From Rhizobium sp. BT03 (GTDB lineage Bacteria; Pseudomonadota; Alphaproteobacteria; Rhizobiales; Rhizobiaceae), in the NCBI RefSeq assembly GCF_030053155.1, contig NZ_CP125640.1, positions 3,366,001-3,430,000 on the forward strand: a DNA stretch of 64,000 bases, given 5' to 3'. The notes beneath the pieces are model-generated. The model was given only the letters and a program-made list of their open reading frames with translations, was not told the origin of the DNA and ran no database searches. The position numbers and the translations under genes are program-made. Of the stretch, positions 8,133 through 22,190 are shown in pieces (within the stretch, counting starts at the first letter, position 1; the number at the start of each line of letters is the position of its first letter).

Positions 8133-9014
8133 GTGCCGGAGATACGCGAATACGAGCTTTTTGAGGTTCATGAGCCCGTGTCGCAGACCATTCCCTTCGT
8201 CTACAACTCCCCTCATAGCGGCCGTATTTATCCACCGGAATTTATCGCCCAGTCCAGGCTCGAAGGCATCGCCATACGCCGTTCCGAGGATCACTATGTC
8301 GACGAGCTGTTCGGCTCGGCCGTGGCGCTCGGCGCACCGCTCTTGGCCGCCAACTTTCCGCGCGCCTATCTCGACGTCAACCGGGAGCCCTACGAGCTCG
8401 ATCCCAGGATGTTCGACGGGTTGCTGCCGCCCTATGCCAATGTCAATTCGCTCCGGGTCGCCGGCGGGCTCGGCACCATTCCGCGTATCGTCGCCGAGAA
8501 TATGGAGATCTATGCGCGGCGGCTGCCGGTGCAGGAGGGGCTCGACCGGGTCGAAGCGGTCTACAAGCCCTATCATGCGACGCTCCGGCGGCTGATCGCG
8601 CGAACGCATGTGCAGTTCGGCTTCGGCGTGCTGATCGACTGCCACTCGATGCCCGGCAATGTGCGCGTCGCCGGCAGCACCGCGCGGCCCGATTTCATCA
8701 TCGGCGATCGTTACGGCACCAGCGCTTCGGCCGAACTTTCGCGCGCCGCCATCGCCATCCTCGAGGAAATGGGCTTTGCGGCGATCCGCAACAAGCCCTA
8801 TGCCGGCGGCTTCATCACCGAACATTACGGTCGGCCCTCGCGCGGGCTGCATGCGCTGCAGATCGAAGTGAACCGGGCGATCTATGTCGACGAGGTGACG
8901 CTGGAGAAACGCGCCGACTTCGCCGCGGTGGCTGAGGCGGTCACGGGTTTCATGCAGCAGATGGCGGATTATGTCGAGAAATTCGCCGGCGACCGGGCGC
9001 TGGCCGCCGAATAG
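8133..9014 (+). CDS. N-formylglutamate amidohydrolase family protein
   Basis: A 293-residue cytoplasmic enzyme of the N-formylglutamate amidohydrolase (HutG/FGase) family. Motifs: 'YNSPHSGRIYP' near residue 23, 'RRSEDHYVDELF' near 49, 'LIDCHSMPG' near 168, and 'ALQIEVNRAIY' near 247; the His and Glu residues in these are the expected metal ligands. The family hydrolyses N-formylglutamate in histidine breakdown, but no other hut genes are nearby, so the true substrate may differ. Start is GTG after GAGGGCCGAAA. A second, more distant member lies at 53687-54475. Confidence 0.85.
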   Translation: MPEIREYELFEVHEPVSQTIPFVYNSPHSGRIYPPEFIAQSRLEGIAIRRSEDHYVDELFGSAVALGAPLLAANFPRAYLDVNREPYELDPRMFDGLLPPYANVNSLRVAGGLGTIPRIVAENMEIYARRLPVQEGLDRVEAVYKPYHATLRRLIARTHVQFGFGVLIDCHSMPGNVRVAGSTARPDFIIGDRYGTSASAELSRAAIAILEEMGFAAIRNKPYAGGFITEHYGRPSRGLHALQIEVNRAIYVDEVTLEKRADFAAVAEAVTGFMQQMADYVEKFAGDRALAAE

Positions 9015-9056
9015 CCTGCGTCGATTACCTATATTTTCCGGCCATGCATTCCGGCC

Positions 9057-9135
9057 AAAAAAAACCGCGCTTGTAAGCGCGGCTAAGTCTAGGGAGGAAA
9101 CACCCAAGGAGGGTATTTACAGTCAGAAGACTGTA
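9057..9135 (-). ncRNA. mmgR: MmgR / suhB-type small RNA (alpha-r8 family)
   Basis: Between the amidohydrolase gene and hisN the minus strand carries a complete sRNA unit of about 78 nt. A hairpin ACAGTC-TTCT-GACTGT comes first, then a stem ACCC/GGGT whose loop is TCCTT, an unpaired CCTCCC stretch, and a strong terminator CCGCGCTT-AC-AAGCGCGG with eight T. Anti-Shine-Dalgarno loops plus this place, next to an inositol-monophosphatase-family gene, match the suhB motif. In Sinorhizobium meliloti the family is known as MmgR (about 77 nt), which limits polyhydroxybutyrate storage. The transcript ends are estimated from the sequence. Confidence 0.8.
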
Positions 9136-9141
9136 CCAAGG

Positions 9142-9170
9142 ACGCTACTATTGCATTGCACAAATGTCAA
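9142..9170 (-). promoter_or_regulatory. Promoter of the MmgR-like sRNA
   Basis: On the minus strand a perfect TTGACA (9165-9170) lies about 30 bases before the estimated sRNA start. The -10 element is less clear; TAGCGT at 17-base spacing or TAGTAG at 14-base spacing are candidates. The CTTGACA form is typical of strong rhizobial housekeeping promoters of sRNAs. Confidence 0.6.
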
Positions 9171-9281
9171 GCAATATATTGCGCTGCGACATCTTTGGGC
9201 AAACGGGCTGAGCCGCCGGCGTTTGCATTCCCGCTGCTTTTCGCTATGAAAGCCCCACTCCCGCCAGCAATCGGATCGACC

Positions 9282-10055
9282 ATGCTTCCTGACCGCTCGT
9301 TCTTCAACCGTCTGGCGGAGGCCGCCAAGGCCGAGACGCTGCCGCGCTTCCGCTCCGGCCTCGATATCACCAACAAGCTTTCTTCCGGTTTCGACCCGGT
9401 GACGGAGGGCGACCGGGCGGCCGAGCTCGCCATCCGGGCGCTGATCGAGGAGAATTTCCCCGACCACGGCATTCTCGGCGAGGAGCACGGCAATGTCGGG
9501 CTCGACCGCGACTATGTCTGGGTGATCGATCCGATCGACGGCACGCGCGCCTTCATCTCCGGCCTGCCGGTGTGGGGAACGCTGATCGGCCTGCAGAAAG
9601 AAGGGCGGGCGATCATGGGCATGATCGAACAGCCCTTTACCGGCGAGCGGTATTTCGCCGATCAGAACGGCTCGATCTATAGCGGCCCCGAGGGCGAGCG
9701 GCGGCTGGCGACGCGCCAATGCGAGACGCTTTCGAACGCCATCCTGTTCACCACCTCACCGCATCTCTTCGCCGGCGAGGAGATGGAGAAATACCGCGAG
9801 ATCGAGAGCCAAGTCCGGCTCTTCCGCTACGGCTGCGACTGCTACGCCTATGCGCTGCTTGCCGCCGGCCACATCGATCTTGTCGTCGAAAACAGTCTGA
9901 AGCCCTATGACGTCGGCGGCATCATTCCTGTTATCGAGGGGGCGGGCGGCATCATCACCACCTGGGACGGCGGACGGCCGGAGAATGGCGGCTCGATCAT
10001 CGCCGCCGGCAGCCGGGCGGTCTACGAGCAGGCGATCGCCATCCTGCAGCGTTGA
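9282..10055 (+). CDS. hisN: Histidinol-phosphatase, inositol monophosphatase family
   Basis: A 257-residue protein of the inositol monophosphatase superfamily. Metal and catalytic motifs are visible: 'GEEHG' (E67-E68) and 'WVIDPIDGTRAF' (D83, D86, G87, T88), and a C-terminal 'YDVGGIIPVIEGAGG' near residue 210 containing the distal Asp. In actinobacteria and alphaproteobacteria this subgroup supplies histidinol-phosphatase for histidine synthesis. Broader sugar-phosphatase activity cannot be excluded. The ATG at 9282 is chosen because earlier in-frame ATGs overlap the sRNA promoter region. Confidence 0.85.
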   Translation: MLPDRSFFNRLAEAAKAETLPRFRSGLDITNKLSSGFDPVTEGDRAAELAIRALIEENFPDHGILGEEHGNVGLDRDYVWVIDPIDGTRAFISGLPVWGTLIGLQKEGRAIMGMIEQPFTGERYFADQNGSIYSGPEGERRLATRQCETLSNAILFTTSPHLFAGEEMEKYREIESQVRLFRYGCDCYAYALLAAGHIDLVVENSLKPYDVGGIIPVIEGAGGIITTWDGGRPENGGSIIAAGSRAVYEQAIAILQR

Positions 10056-10082
10056 TCCCCCGGTCAGCTTTGCTGATCCGGC

Positions 10083-11057
10083 TCAGGTGCCGAGGGCGGC
10101 GACGTCCTGGTTTTCTTCGGCATCGCTGCCGGGAATGAAGGCGTGGAAGGCGGCAAGGGCGGCAGCGCGGTAAGTATCGCGTTCCTGGAAAATCTCGTGG
10201 CGGGCGCCGTTGATCGGCACTAGCTGGCCGGCGCGGAAATAACGCGAGAGCCGCTCCTGGGCCGTATAGGGCACGACGCCGTCACGCGTCGGGGCGATAA
10301 CGATGGTCGGGATGGTGATCGAGAAGAGATGGTTGGGCGAGGTGACGCGGTCCATCGTGCGGAATGCCTCGGTCAGCCAGCGGGCCGTCGGCGGCCCGAG
10401 CGTCAGCTCCGGATGGGCTTTCATCATCGCGACATTACGCTCGAAGCGGGTTTCGTCCGAGGTCAGCGGATTGTCGCGGAAATCCGGCTCCTTCAGTTTC
10501 GAGGTCAGCGGCAGGAAGCCGAGGCCGAGAGCCGTCAGCGTGCCGGCAAGGGTGCGGATGACGCGGGGCGAGGCCGACTGGCCGGTCAGGCCGATGAAGG
10601 GCGCCGACAGCACCATGCGATCGATACGGGTGGTGAGATAGGGCGCGGCCGAGAGCGCGATCAGCCCGCCTGTGGAGTGGGCGAGCAGGTAGAAGGGCAG
10701 GCGGGTATCCGGCAGCACGACCTTTTCGAGGAAGGTGTCGAGATCACGTTCGTAATCGGCGAAGCGGCGGATGTGGCCGTGGTTGCGGCGCTTCAGCAGC
10801 CGCCCCGAACCGCCCTGGCCGCGCATATCGAAGGTGGCGACCCAGAGGCCCTTGGCCGTCAGGTCGCGGATCGTCTCGAAATATTTCTCGATATATTCGT
10901 TGCGGCCGTGCAGGATGACGACCGTGCCCCTGGCGACCTGGGCACTGGCGCGGAAAACGGCGTAACGCAGCCGGTGGCCGTCATGGGTTTCGAAGAACCC
11001 TTCCGTGCGATTTTCCGGGGCGGGATTGTCGGGCGTCGAATAGAGAACCTGATCCAT
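10083..11057 (-). CDS. Alpha/beta hydrolase, monoacylglycerol-lipase-like
   Basis: A 324-residue serine hydrolase of the lysophospholipase / monoacylglycerol lipase type (Hydrolase_4). The oxyanion segment is 'VVILHGRNEY', the nucleophile Ser is in 'LLAHSTGG', the acid is likely in 'IAPTRDGVVPY', and the His is in 'INGARHEIFQE'. No signal peptide begins the chosen frame, so it probably acts in the cytoplasm or at the inner membrane. The start is uncertain: ATG at 11057 fits the conserved beginning, while in-frame ATGs exist at 11093 and 11186. Convergent with hisN. Confidence 0.8.
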   Translation of the reverse strand: MDQVLYSTPDNPAPENRTEGFFETHDGHRLRYAVFRASAQVARGTVVILHGRNEYIEKYFETIRDLTAKGLWVATFDMRGQGGSGRLLKRRNHGHIRRFADYERDLDTFLEKVVLPDTRLPFYLLAHSTGGLIALSAAPYLTTRIDRMVLSAPFIGLTGQSASPRVIRTLAGTLTALGLGFLPLTSKLKEPDFRDNPLTSDETRFERNVAMMKAHPELTLGPPTARWLTEAFRTMDRVTSPNHLFSITIPTIVIAPTRDGVVPYTAQERLSRYFRAGQLVPINGARHEIFQERDTYRAAALAAFHAFIPGSDAEENQDVAALGT

Positions 11058-11347
11058 GACTTTGCCAATGCGCCGCTGCTGACTGCTTCGCATCAGGGAT
11101 AGCGCATGGCATCCGGCTTGGAAAGCGGCGACCCTGCAAGGCTGTAAAGCAACGAAAAGGGCCGGCAGGAGCATGAGGGTGCTCACAGCCGGCCGAGTTT
11201 GAGGCTGAAGAAGAAGGGACGATGCACTTCAGCCATCGGGACCAGATTCACCCGACCCTGCGATTTCTAGGCGGATGCGTGTGAATGCGCTCCGAACCGG
11301 CCGTTCATGCGGGGTTCACGGGGCCGGTCGCGCGATTTCGGGAGGGT

Positions 11348-11376
11348 CTTGAACTCGTCAAATCCCATCACCATCT
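11348..11376 (+). promoter_or_regulatory. RpoH (sigma-32) type heat-shock promoter
   Basis: CTTGAA (11348-11353), a spacer of exactly 17 bases, then CCATCT (11371-11376). This fits the alphaproteobacterial RpoH consensus (CTTGAA-N17-CCATnT). It would start a transcript near 11383 with a leader of about 100 bases before the small heat-shock gene. Confidence 0.75.
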
Positions 11377-11459
11377 CCTTCGTGCGGGTGCCGAAGAGGG
11401 CCCGCGCAACCGTCCCGAGGCCGCCAAAGATGGGGTTTCAGGGGCATTTTATCGCAACA

Positions 11460-11482
11460 CGTCGCTTCCACAGGAGGACATC
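11460..11482 (+). promoter_or_regulatory. Candidate RNA thermometer hairpin over the hsp20 ribosome site
   Basis: The AGGAGG-type site before the hsp20 start can pair with CTTCC upstream (CTTCC-ACA-GGAGG, one G-U pair), giving a short weak hairpin that hides the ribosome site. Rhizobial small heat-shock genes often carry ROSE thermometers of this kind. The full ROSE consensus was not matched, so this is a candidate. Confidence 0.4.
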
Positions 11483-11953
11483 ATGCGTCACGTAGACTTC
11501 TCTCCCCTTTATCGTTCGACCGTCGGTTTCGACCGGCTCTTCACCATGCTCGACAGCCTTGCCCAGCCGGAGCAGGCCCAGACCTATCCGCCCTATAATA
11601 TCGAGCGCACCGGTGAAAACACCTATCGGATCACCATGGCGGTCGCCGGTTTCGACGAGACCGAACTTTCGATCGAAGCCCATGCCCATGTCCTGTCCGT
11701 CAAGGGTGAAAAGGCCGAGGAACCTGCCGAAGGCGGCGAATTCCTCTACCGCGGCATTGCCAAGCGCGCCTTCGAGCGCCGCTTCCAGCTTGCCGACCAT
11801 GTCGAGGTGACCGCCGCTTCGCTGAAGAACGGCCTGCTGCACATCGACCTTCTGCGCAACATTCCCGAGGCCATGAAGCCCCGTAAGATCGCGATCGCTG
11901 CAGATCCGGTCGAGGCTCCGAAGGCCATCGAGGCGCAGGTCATCAACGGCTAA
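11483..11953 (+). CDS. Hsp20 / IbpA-type small heat-shock protein
   Basis: A 156-residue alpha-crystallin-domain chaperone. The N-terminal arm 'MRHVDFSPLYRSTVGFDRLF' is the usual IbpA/HspA start; the crystallin domain spans about residues 37-130 with 'YNIERTGENTYRITMAVAGF' and 'GLLHIDLLRNIPE', and the C-terminal tail carries the 'RKIAI' (I-x-I type) motif used in oligomer assembly. Small Hsps hold unfolded proteins for refolding by DnaK/ClpB. The start is fixed by CAGGAGGACATC. A sigma-32-like promoter and possible thermometer lie upstream, and a terminator follows. Confidence 0.93.
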   Translation: MRHVDFSPLYRSTVGFDRLFTMLDSLAQPEQAQTYPPYNIERTGENTYRITMAVAGFDETELSIEAHAHVLSVKGEKAEEPAEGGEFLYRGIAKRAFERRFQLADHVEVTAASLKNGLLHIDLLRNIPEAMKPRKIAIAADPVEAPKAIEAQVING

Positions 11954-11968
11954 TCACATCTCTTAGAA

Positions 11969-12002
11969 AAAAACGGCGCTCCGATCGGGGCGCCGTTTTT
12001 TA
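11969..12002. terminator. Bidirectional terminator between hsp20 and BASS transporter
   Basis: Stem ACGGCGC / GCGCCGT, flanked by A7 on the left and T6 on the right, with a 10-base loop. It can serve both the plus-strand hsp20 gene and the convergent minus-strand transporter gene. Confidence 0.85.
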
Positions 12003-12016
12003 TTGCGGCAATCGGT

Positions 12017-13021
12017 TCAAGCCGGGCTGGCGGCTTCGTCTATTTCCTTTTCGGTTGCGCGGCGGGCCGCGGCGGCGGCGTATTTCTGAGCGATGACGGC
12101 GCAGACCATGAGCTGGATCTGATGGAAGAGCATCAGCGGCAGCACGATTGCGCCGATCGACTGGCCTGAGAAAATGACGTTTGCCATCGGCACGCCGCTT
12201 GCGAGGCTCTTCTTCGAGCCGCAGAAAGTGATGGTGATCTCGTCGGCCTTGCCGAAGCCGAGCCAGCGGCTGCCGGACATCGTCAGCACCAGCACTATCC
12301 CCAGAAGGACCATATCGGCGATGATGACGACGGCGATATCGGCGATCGAGAAGGTGTGCCACAGGCCCTCGACGACCGCCGTCGAGAAGGCGAGATAGAC
12401 CACCATCAGGATCGAGCCCCGATCGACAGGCATCAGGATCTTCTTCTTGGCGCGGATCCAGTCGCCGATCCAGGGCTGCAGGATCTGGCCAACGATGAAG
12501 GGGGCAAGTAGTTGCAGCAGGATCTGCTGAAGCGCGTCGAAGGAGAAGCCGCCATGGCCGCCGACGGAAAACAGCAGGCCGACGAGCAGCGGCGTCAGGA
12601 ACATGCCGAAGATATTGGAGGCCGAGGCCGAGCAGATGGCTGCAGGCACGTTGCCGCCGGCCATCGAGGTGAAAGCGATCGACGACTGTACCGTCGACGG
12701 CAGCACGCAGAGGAAGAGAATGCCGAGATACAGCGGCTGCGGCAGGATCGTGTCGGGGATCCATCCGAGCGCCAGGCCGAGCAGCGGGAAGATGCCGAAG
12801 GTGGTCAGCAGGATGGCGAGATGCAGGCGCCAGTGCAGCAGGCCTGCGATAACCACGTCGCGCGAGAGGCGGGCGCCATGCAGGAAGAACAGCAGCGCAA
12901 TGGCAAGATCGGTGGCGATGCCGAAATAGGCTGCGAATGTGCCGCTCGCCGGCAGCAGCGAGGCGAGAATGACGGTGCAGACGAGCAGGATGGTGAAGGT
13001 ATCGGGCAGAAAGCGGCGCAT
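12017..13021 (-). CDS. Bile acid:sodium symporter (BASS7/YfeH-like) family transporter
   Basis: A 334-residue membrane protein with nine to ten hydrophobic segments. The 'LFFLHGARLSRDVV' motif near residue 43 and 'LPSTVQSSIAFTSMAGGN' near 108 are typical of the BASS7/YfeH subgroup (SLC10A7-like); 'FCGSKKSLASGVPMA' near 280 is the second crossover motif. Substrates of bacterial members are organic anions and mostly unknown. The start follows 'GGCTTGATAG...' without a strong ribosome site. A LysR gene is transcribed divergently 55 bp away and may regulate it. Confidence 0.85.
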   Translation of the reverse strand: MRRFLPDTFTILLVCTVILASLLPASGTFAAYFGIATDLAIALLFFLHGARLSRDVVIAGLLHWRLHLAILLTTFGIFPLLGLALGWIPDTILPQPLYLGILFLCVLPSTVQSSIAFTSMAGGNVPAAICSASASNIFGMFLTPLLVGLLFSVGGHGGFSFDALQQILLQLLAPFIVGQILQPWIGDWIRAKKKILMPVDRGSILMVVYLAFSTAVVEGLWHTFSIADIAVVIIADMVLLGIVLVLTMSGSRWLGFGKADEITITFCGSKKSLASGVPMANVIFSGQSIGAIVLPLMLFHQIQLMVCAVIAQKYAAAAARRATEKEIDEAASPA

Positions 13022-13076
13022 GGCGGTCTCGCGGCTTGATAGATAGTCATTGTTTTGTCGTCCATTATGATCCACG

Positions 13077-13967
13077 ATGCAAGGAATAACAGTTATCGAG
13101 AAGCTGGATCTCATGCTGGACCTTTCACAGTTGCGCAGTTTTGTCGCCGTCGAGCAGATGGGCAGTTTTACGCTTGCCGCGGAAAGGCTCGGCCTCGGCC
13201 AGTCGACGGTCAGCCAGCACATTCAGCGGCTGGAGGCGGCACTCGGGCGCAAGCTCCTGGCGCGAGACACGCATAAGGTCATTCTGACCGGCGATGGCGA
13301 GGCGCTGCTGTCGCATGCGCGCAGCATGCTTTCGATCGAAGGGCAGGTGCAGTCGCTGTTTCGCAGCAACAGCCTGCGCGGCAGCCTGCGGCTCGGCGTG
13401 TCGGAGGATTTCGTCACCAGCCAGCTGCCGGCGGTGCTGGAGGATTTCGTTCGCTCACATCCCTCCGTCGATCTGGAACTGACGGTAGCGCTCTCCGGCG
13501 TCCTCTACGAGATGCAGGACAATGGCGAAATCGATCTGGTGCTCGCCAAGCGCCGGCTTGGCGATGCCCGCGGAAAGCTGGTCTATCGCGAACCGCTCGT
13601 CTGGCTGGCGCGCGATCCGGAGCGTGTGCTGGCCTCCGGTCCCCTGCCGCTGATCGCCTTTCCGCCGCCGAGCGTCACACGGGTGATCGCGCTGGAGGCG
13701 CTGGCGCGAAACGGCGTGGGGTGGCGGATCGTCTGCACCTGCGGCAGTCTCAGTGGATTGACGGCGGCCGCGCGGGCCGGGATGGGCGTGCTGGTGCAGC
13801 CGCGCAGCATGGCGCCTTCGGGCCTGAAGGAGATCGCTGCGGGAAGCCTCCCAATGCTGGAGGATGTGGAATTCGTGCTGGTGCCGCGCAAGGGGGCGGA
13901 CCAGGAGCTGGTCGCCGCCCTTTCGGACGATATTCTGCAGAAGGTGAGGCGGCTGAGATCGGCGTGA
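13077..13967 (+). CDS. LysR-family transcription regulator
   Basis: A 296-residue LysR-type regulator. The N-terminal winged helix-turn-helix ('LRSFVAVEQMGSFTLAAERLGLGQSTVSQHIQRLEAALGRKLL') spans about residues 19-75 and the ligand-binding domain about 100-290. It is divergent from the BASS transporter gene with only 55 bp between starts, the usual arrangement for local control of the neighbour. An alternative start at 13113 would remove 12 residues before the HTH. The effector is unknown. Confidence 0.88.
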   Translation: MQGITVIEKLDLMLDLSQLRSFVAVEQMGSFTLAAERLGLGQSTVSQHIQRLEAALGRKLLARDTHKVILTGDGEALLSHARSMLSIEGQVQSLFRSNSLRGSLRLGVSEDFVTSQLPAVLEDFVRSHPSVDLELTVALSGVLYEMQDNGEIDLVLAKRRLGDARGKLVYREPLVWLARDPERVLASGPLPLIAFPPPSVTRVIALEALARNGVGWRIVCTCGSLSGLTAAARAGMGVLVQPRSMAPSGLKEIAAGSLPMLEDVEFVLVPRKGADQELVAALSDDILQKVRRLRSA

Positions 13968-13980
13968 GTGATTGCCGCGA

Positions 13981-15033
13981 TCAGGAAGCCAGGCACTTCA
14001 GGAAACCATCCACATCCGCTTCCGTCGTCGCGAAGCTGGTGACGAGGCGGATCAGGGTTTCGTTTTCGGAAACCAGGTCGGGCGTTGCCGCCGGGACCGG
14101 CCATTCGTAGAATTTTGCGCCCTTTTTCTCAGCGGTTTTTGCCGCATGTTTGCTGACCACGGCGAAGACTTCGTTAGAAGCGGTCGGCCAGGCAAGGCGG
14201 GCGGCGTTGCTGGCGCCGATGCCGGCGCGCAGGCGGCCGGCCATGCCGTTCGAATGGCGGGCGAGATCGAGCCAGAGGCCGTTTTCGAAATAGCCATCGA
14301 ACTGGGCGGCGATGAAACGCGACTTGGAGAAGAGTTGGGCGGCGCGCTTGCGGATGAAGGGCATTTCCCGGGCGCGATCCGGATCGAAGAAGACGATCGC
14401 CTCAGCACACCAGCAGCCGTTCTTGGTGCCGCCGAAGGACAGCATGTCGACGCCGCGTTTCCAGGTCATTTCGGCCGGGGTGGCGCCAAGCGCAATCAGC
14501 GCATTGGCGAAGCGCGCGCCGTCCATGTGAAGCGGCAGGTTGCGCTTTCTTGATATGGCGGCGATCTCGCCGATCTCGGGCAGGGAATAGACGGTGCCGA
14601 TCTCGGTAGCCTGGGTGATGGTCACGGCGCTGGCGCGTCCGTGACGGAGGGCGTCCTCCGGAAAGTGTGCGATTTTCGCCGAAAGCTTGGCCGGATCGAT
14701 CTTGCCGGCTTCGCCGTCGACGGCGACGAGGCGGGCGGAGCCGGAGAAAAATTCCGGCGCACCGCATTCATCCTCGATCACATGCGCCTCCGAATGGCAG
14801 AAGGTGATTCCGCCGGGGCGCTGGACGCTTGCCAGCGAGAGGGAGTTGGCGGCGGTGCCGGTGGCGACGAAGAAAACCGAAACCTCACGCTCGAAGATCT
14901 CGGAGAAACGGGCCTCGACCTTCTTGTCGAGATCGCCGGCGCCATAGGCCGGGGCAAAACCGGCCGATTCCGCCAGCAGGCGTTCAGCAATGGATCTGTG
15001 GGCGCCGGCCCAATTGTCGGATGCAAAGAACAT
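13981..15033 (-). CDS. ltaE: Low-specificity L-threonine aldolase
   Basis: A 350-residue fold-type I PLP enzyme. The PLP lysine is K204 in 'SFGGTKNG', Asp171 in 'LHMDGARFANA' pairs with the pyridine nitrogen, and 'FFASDNWAGAH' is the N-terminal substrate loop. The family cleaves L-threonine or allo-threonine to glycine and acetaldehyde. It is monocistronic and convergent with the LysR gene; the stop codons are 11 bp apart. The start at 15033 begins exactly at the conserved 'FFASDN' block. Confidence 0.9.
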   Translation of the reverse strand: MFFASDNWAGAHRSIAERLLAESAGFAPAYGAGDLDKKVEARFSEIFEREVSVFFVATGTAANSLSLASVQRPGGITFCHSEAHVIEDECGAPEFFSGSARLVAVDGEAGKIDPAKLSAKIAHFPEDALRHGRASAVTITQATEIGTVYSLPEIGEIAAISRKRNLPLHMDGARFANALIALGATPAEMTWKRGVDMLSFGGTKNGCWCAEAIVFFDPDRAREMPFIRKRAAQLFSKSRFIAAQFDGYFENGLWLDLARHSNGMAGRLRAGIGASNAARLAWPTASNEVFAVVSKHAAKTAEKKGAKFYEWPVPAATPDLVSENETLIRLVTSFATTEADVDGFLKCLAS

Positions 15034-15573
15034 AGCGGAGACCGTGGGAAGCGAAACAGGTTGGGAGGTTCGCAGCGGACATTACGTCAATCCTTTACGG
15101 GATCAAGGCTCCTGCCCATAATCCATCACGAAAACTGAATGGCGCAATCAATAAATAAAATGACCCTCCTTAACGTAATTTTATTTCGTGATGGCGACTG
15201 ATTTGGTAATCTTCCTTCGCAAAATGACGATTTTTGGCGTGGCGCTCTTGCGAAGCCAAATGCTTTCTGGCATAGAGCAGATGAATTAGGACAGTGTTGC
15301 TGTCCTATTTTGGCCCGAATGGCCGAAGAAGCGCCGAAAACCCTGGAACGGACGGGCTTTCACGCTATAGTTCTTCCGAGCGTCGAGCCTCAAGGGCAGC
15401 GCGCGGAGGGCGAATGGCAGGCGCGGAACGCGACGGTTTGCTTTCCTTATAAGCAGATGTCTGCGGCCGATCTTCACCTTGCAACAGCGCTGTCATGCGC
15501 CGAACCTATTTTGGTTGCGGCCCAGGACGAAAAGCCGCCCGCGGCCCCGCGGGCTTCGACAGGAGGAAAGACG
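15034..15573. other. Long intergenic region upstream of gltB
   Basis: This 540-bp region between the divergent threonine aldolase and gltB genes holds no convincing gene; an open frame continues upstream of gltB but begins in non-conserved sequence. It contains an AT-rich nested inverted repeat (15123-15194, listed separately) and a small palindrome AGGACA-N7-TGTCCT at 15288-15306. A sigma-54 promoter was sought around 15238-15255 and not found at correct spacing. Confidence 0.6.
15123..15194. promoter_or_regulatory. Nested long inverted repeat upstream of gltB
   Basis: Two inverted repeats share one centre region. The outer arms are CCATCACGAAA (15123-15133) and TTTCGTGATGG (15184-15194), perfect over 11 bases. 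The inner arms are AAATAAAAT (15153-15161) and ATTTTATTT (15178-15186), perfect over 9 bases. The outer and inner right arms overlap. The region is much more AT-rich than its surroundings and could be an operator for a looping regulator (Lrp-like proteins control glt genes elsewhere), but the binding factor is not known. Confidence 0.5.
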
Positions 15574-20295
<4,722 letters not shown>

Positions 20296-20307
20296 TTGCA
20301 CCAGGAC

Positions 20308-20339
20308 ATCCGTCATCTGCTGACTGAGGTGACGGATGG
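20308..20339 (+). repeat. Inverted repeat in the gltB-gltD spacer
   Basis: Arms CATCCGTCA and TGACGGATG (9 bases, perfect) around a 14-base loop, 12 bp after the gltB stop codon. No T-tract follows, so it is not a classical terminator. It may stabilise the gltB end of the transcript or set the ratio of gltB to gltD. Confidence 0.5.
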
Positions 20340-20512
20340 CGAATATCTCGATGACCCGTGAAAGCCGACGGCGAAGGCCGGCCAGATCACACGGATGTCT
20401 TGCAAGGGATATGATCCATGGCGGTCAAGACAAGCAACTCGCTCGGGATACCGGGACTGACGATAGACAGATTGGCTGCGGTGAGGCGGTCATGAGGGTA
20501 AGGGACGAAGAT

Positions 20513-21967
<1,455 letters not shown>

Positions 21968-21994
21968 CCGCAGGCCACATAGAGCTCCCGAGAC

Positions 21995-22025
21995 AAAACT
22001 CCGCCTTTCCGGCGGAGTTTTTTTT
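21995..22025 (+). terminator. Rho-independent terminator after gltD
   Basis: Stem AAAACTCCGCC / GGCGGAGTTTT with a short TTTCC loop and eight T at the 3' end, 28 bp after the gltD stop codon. Confidence 0.9.
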
Positions 22026-22190
22026 GGAGGCTTGCGCTGGTGCGACCGCCACCGGTGCGACCGCTTGACGCGGAGACATCCGCCGCAAGCCTCAAGCAAT
22101 GCCGGGACGCGAGATTTTCCAGCGGACGCCGAGCTCAGGAGGAGCCGGCGGCGACCGAAGCCGCACAGGCATTTCACCAGGATTTTTCAA

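Noticed and set aside
15238-15255. Sigma-54 promoter upstream of gltB (TGGCGTGGCGCTCTTGC)
   Set aside because: The GG and GC elements have the wrong spacing (7 or 12 bases instead of 10).
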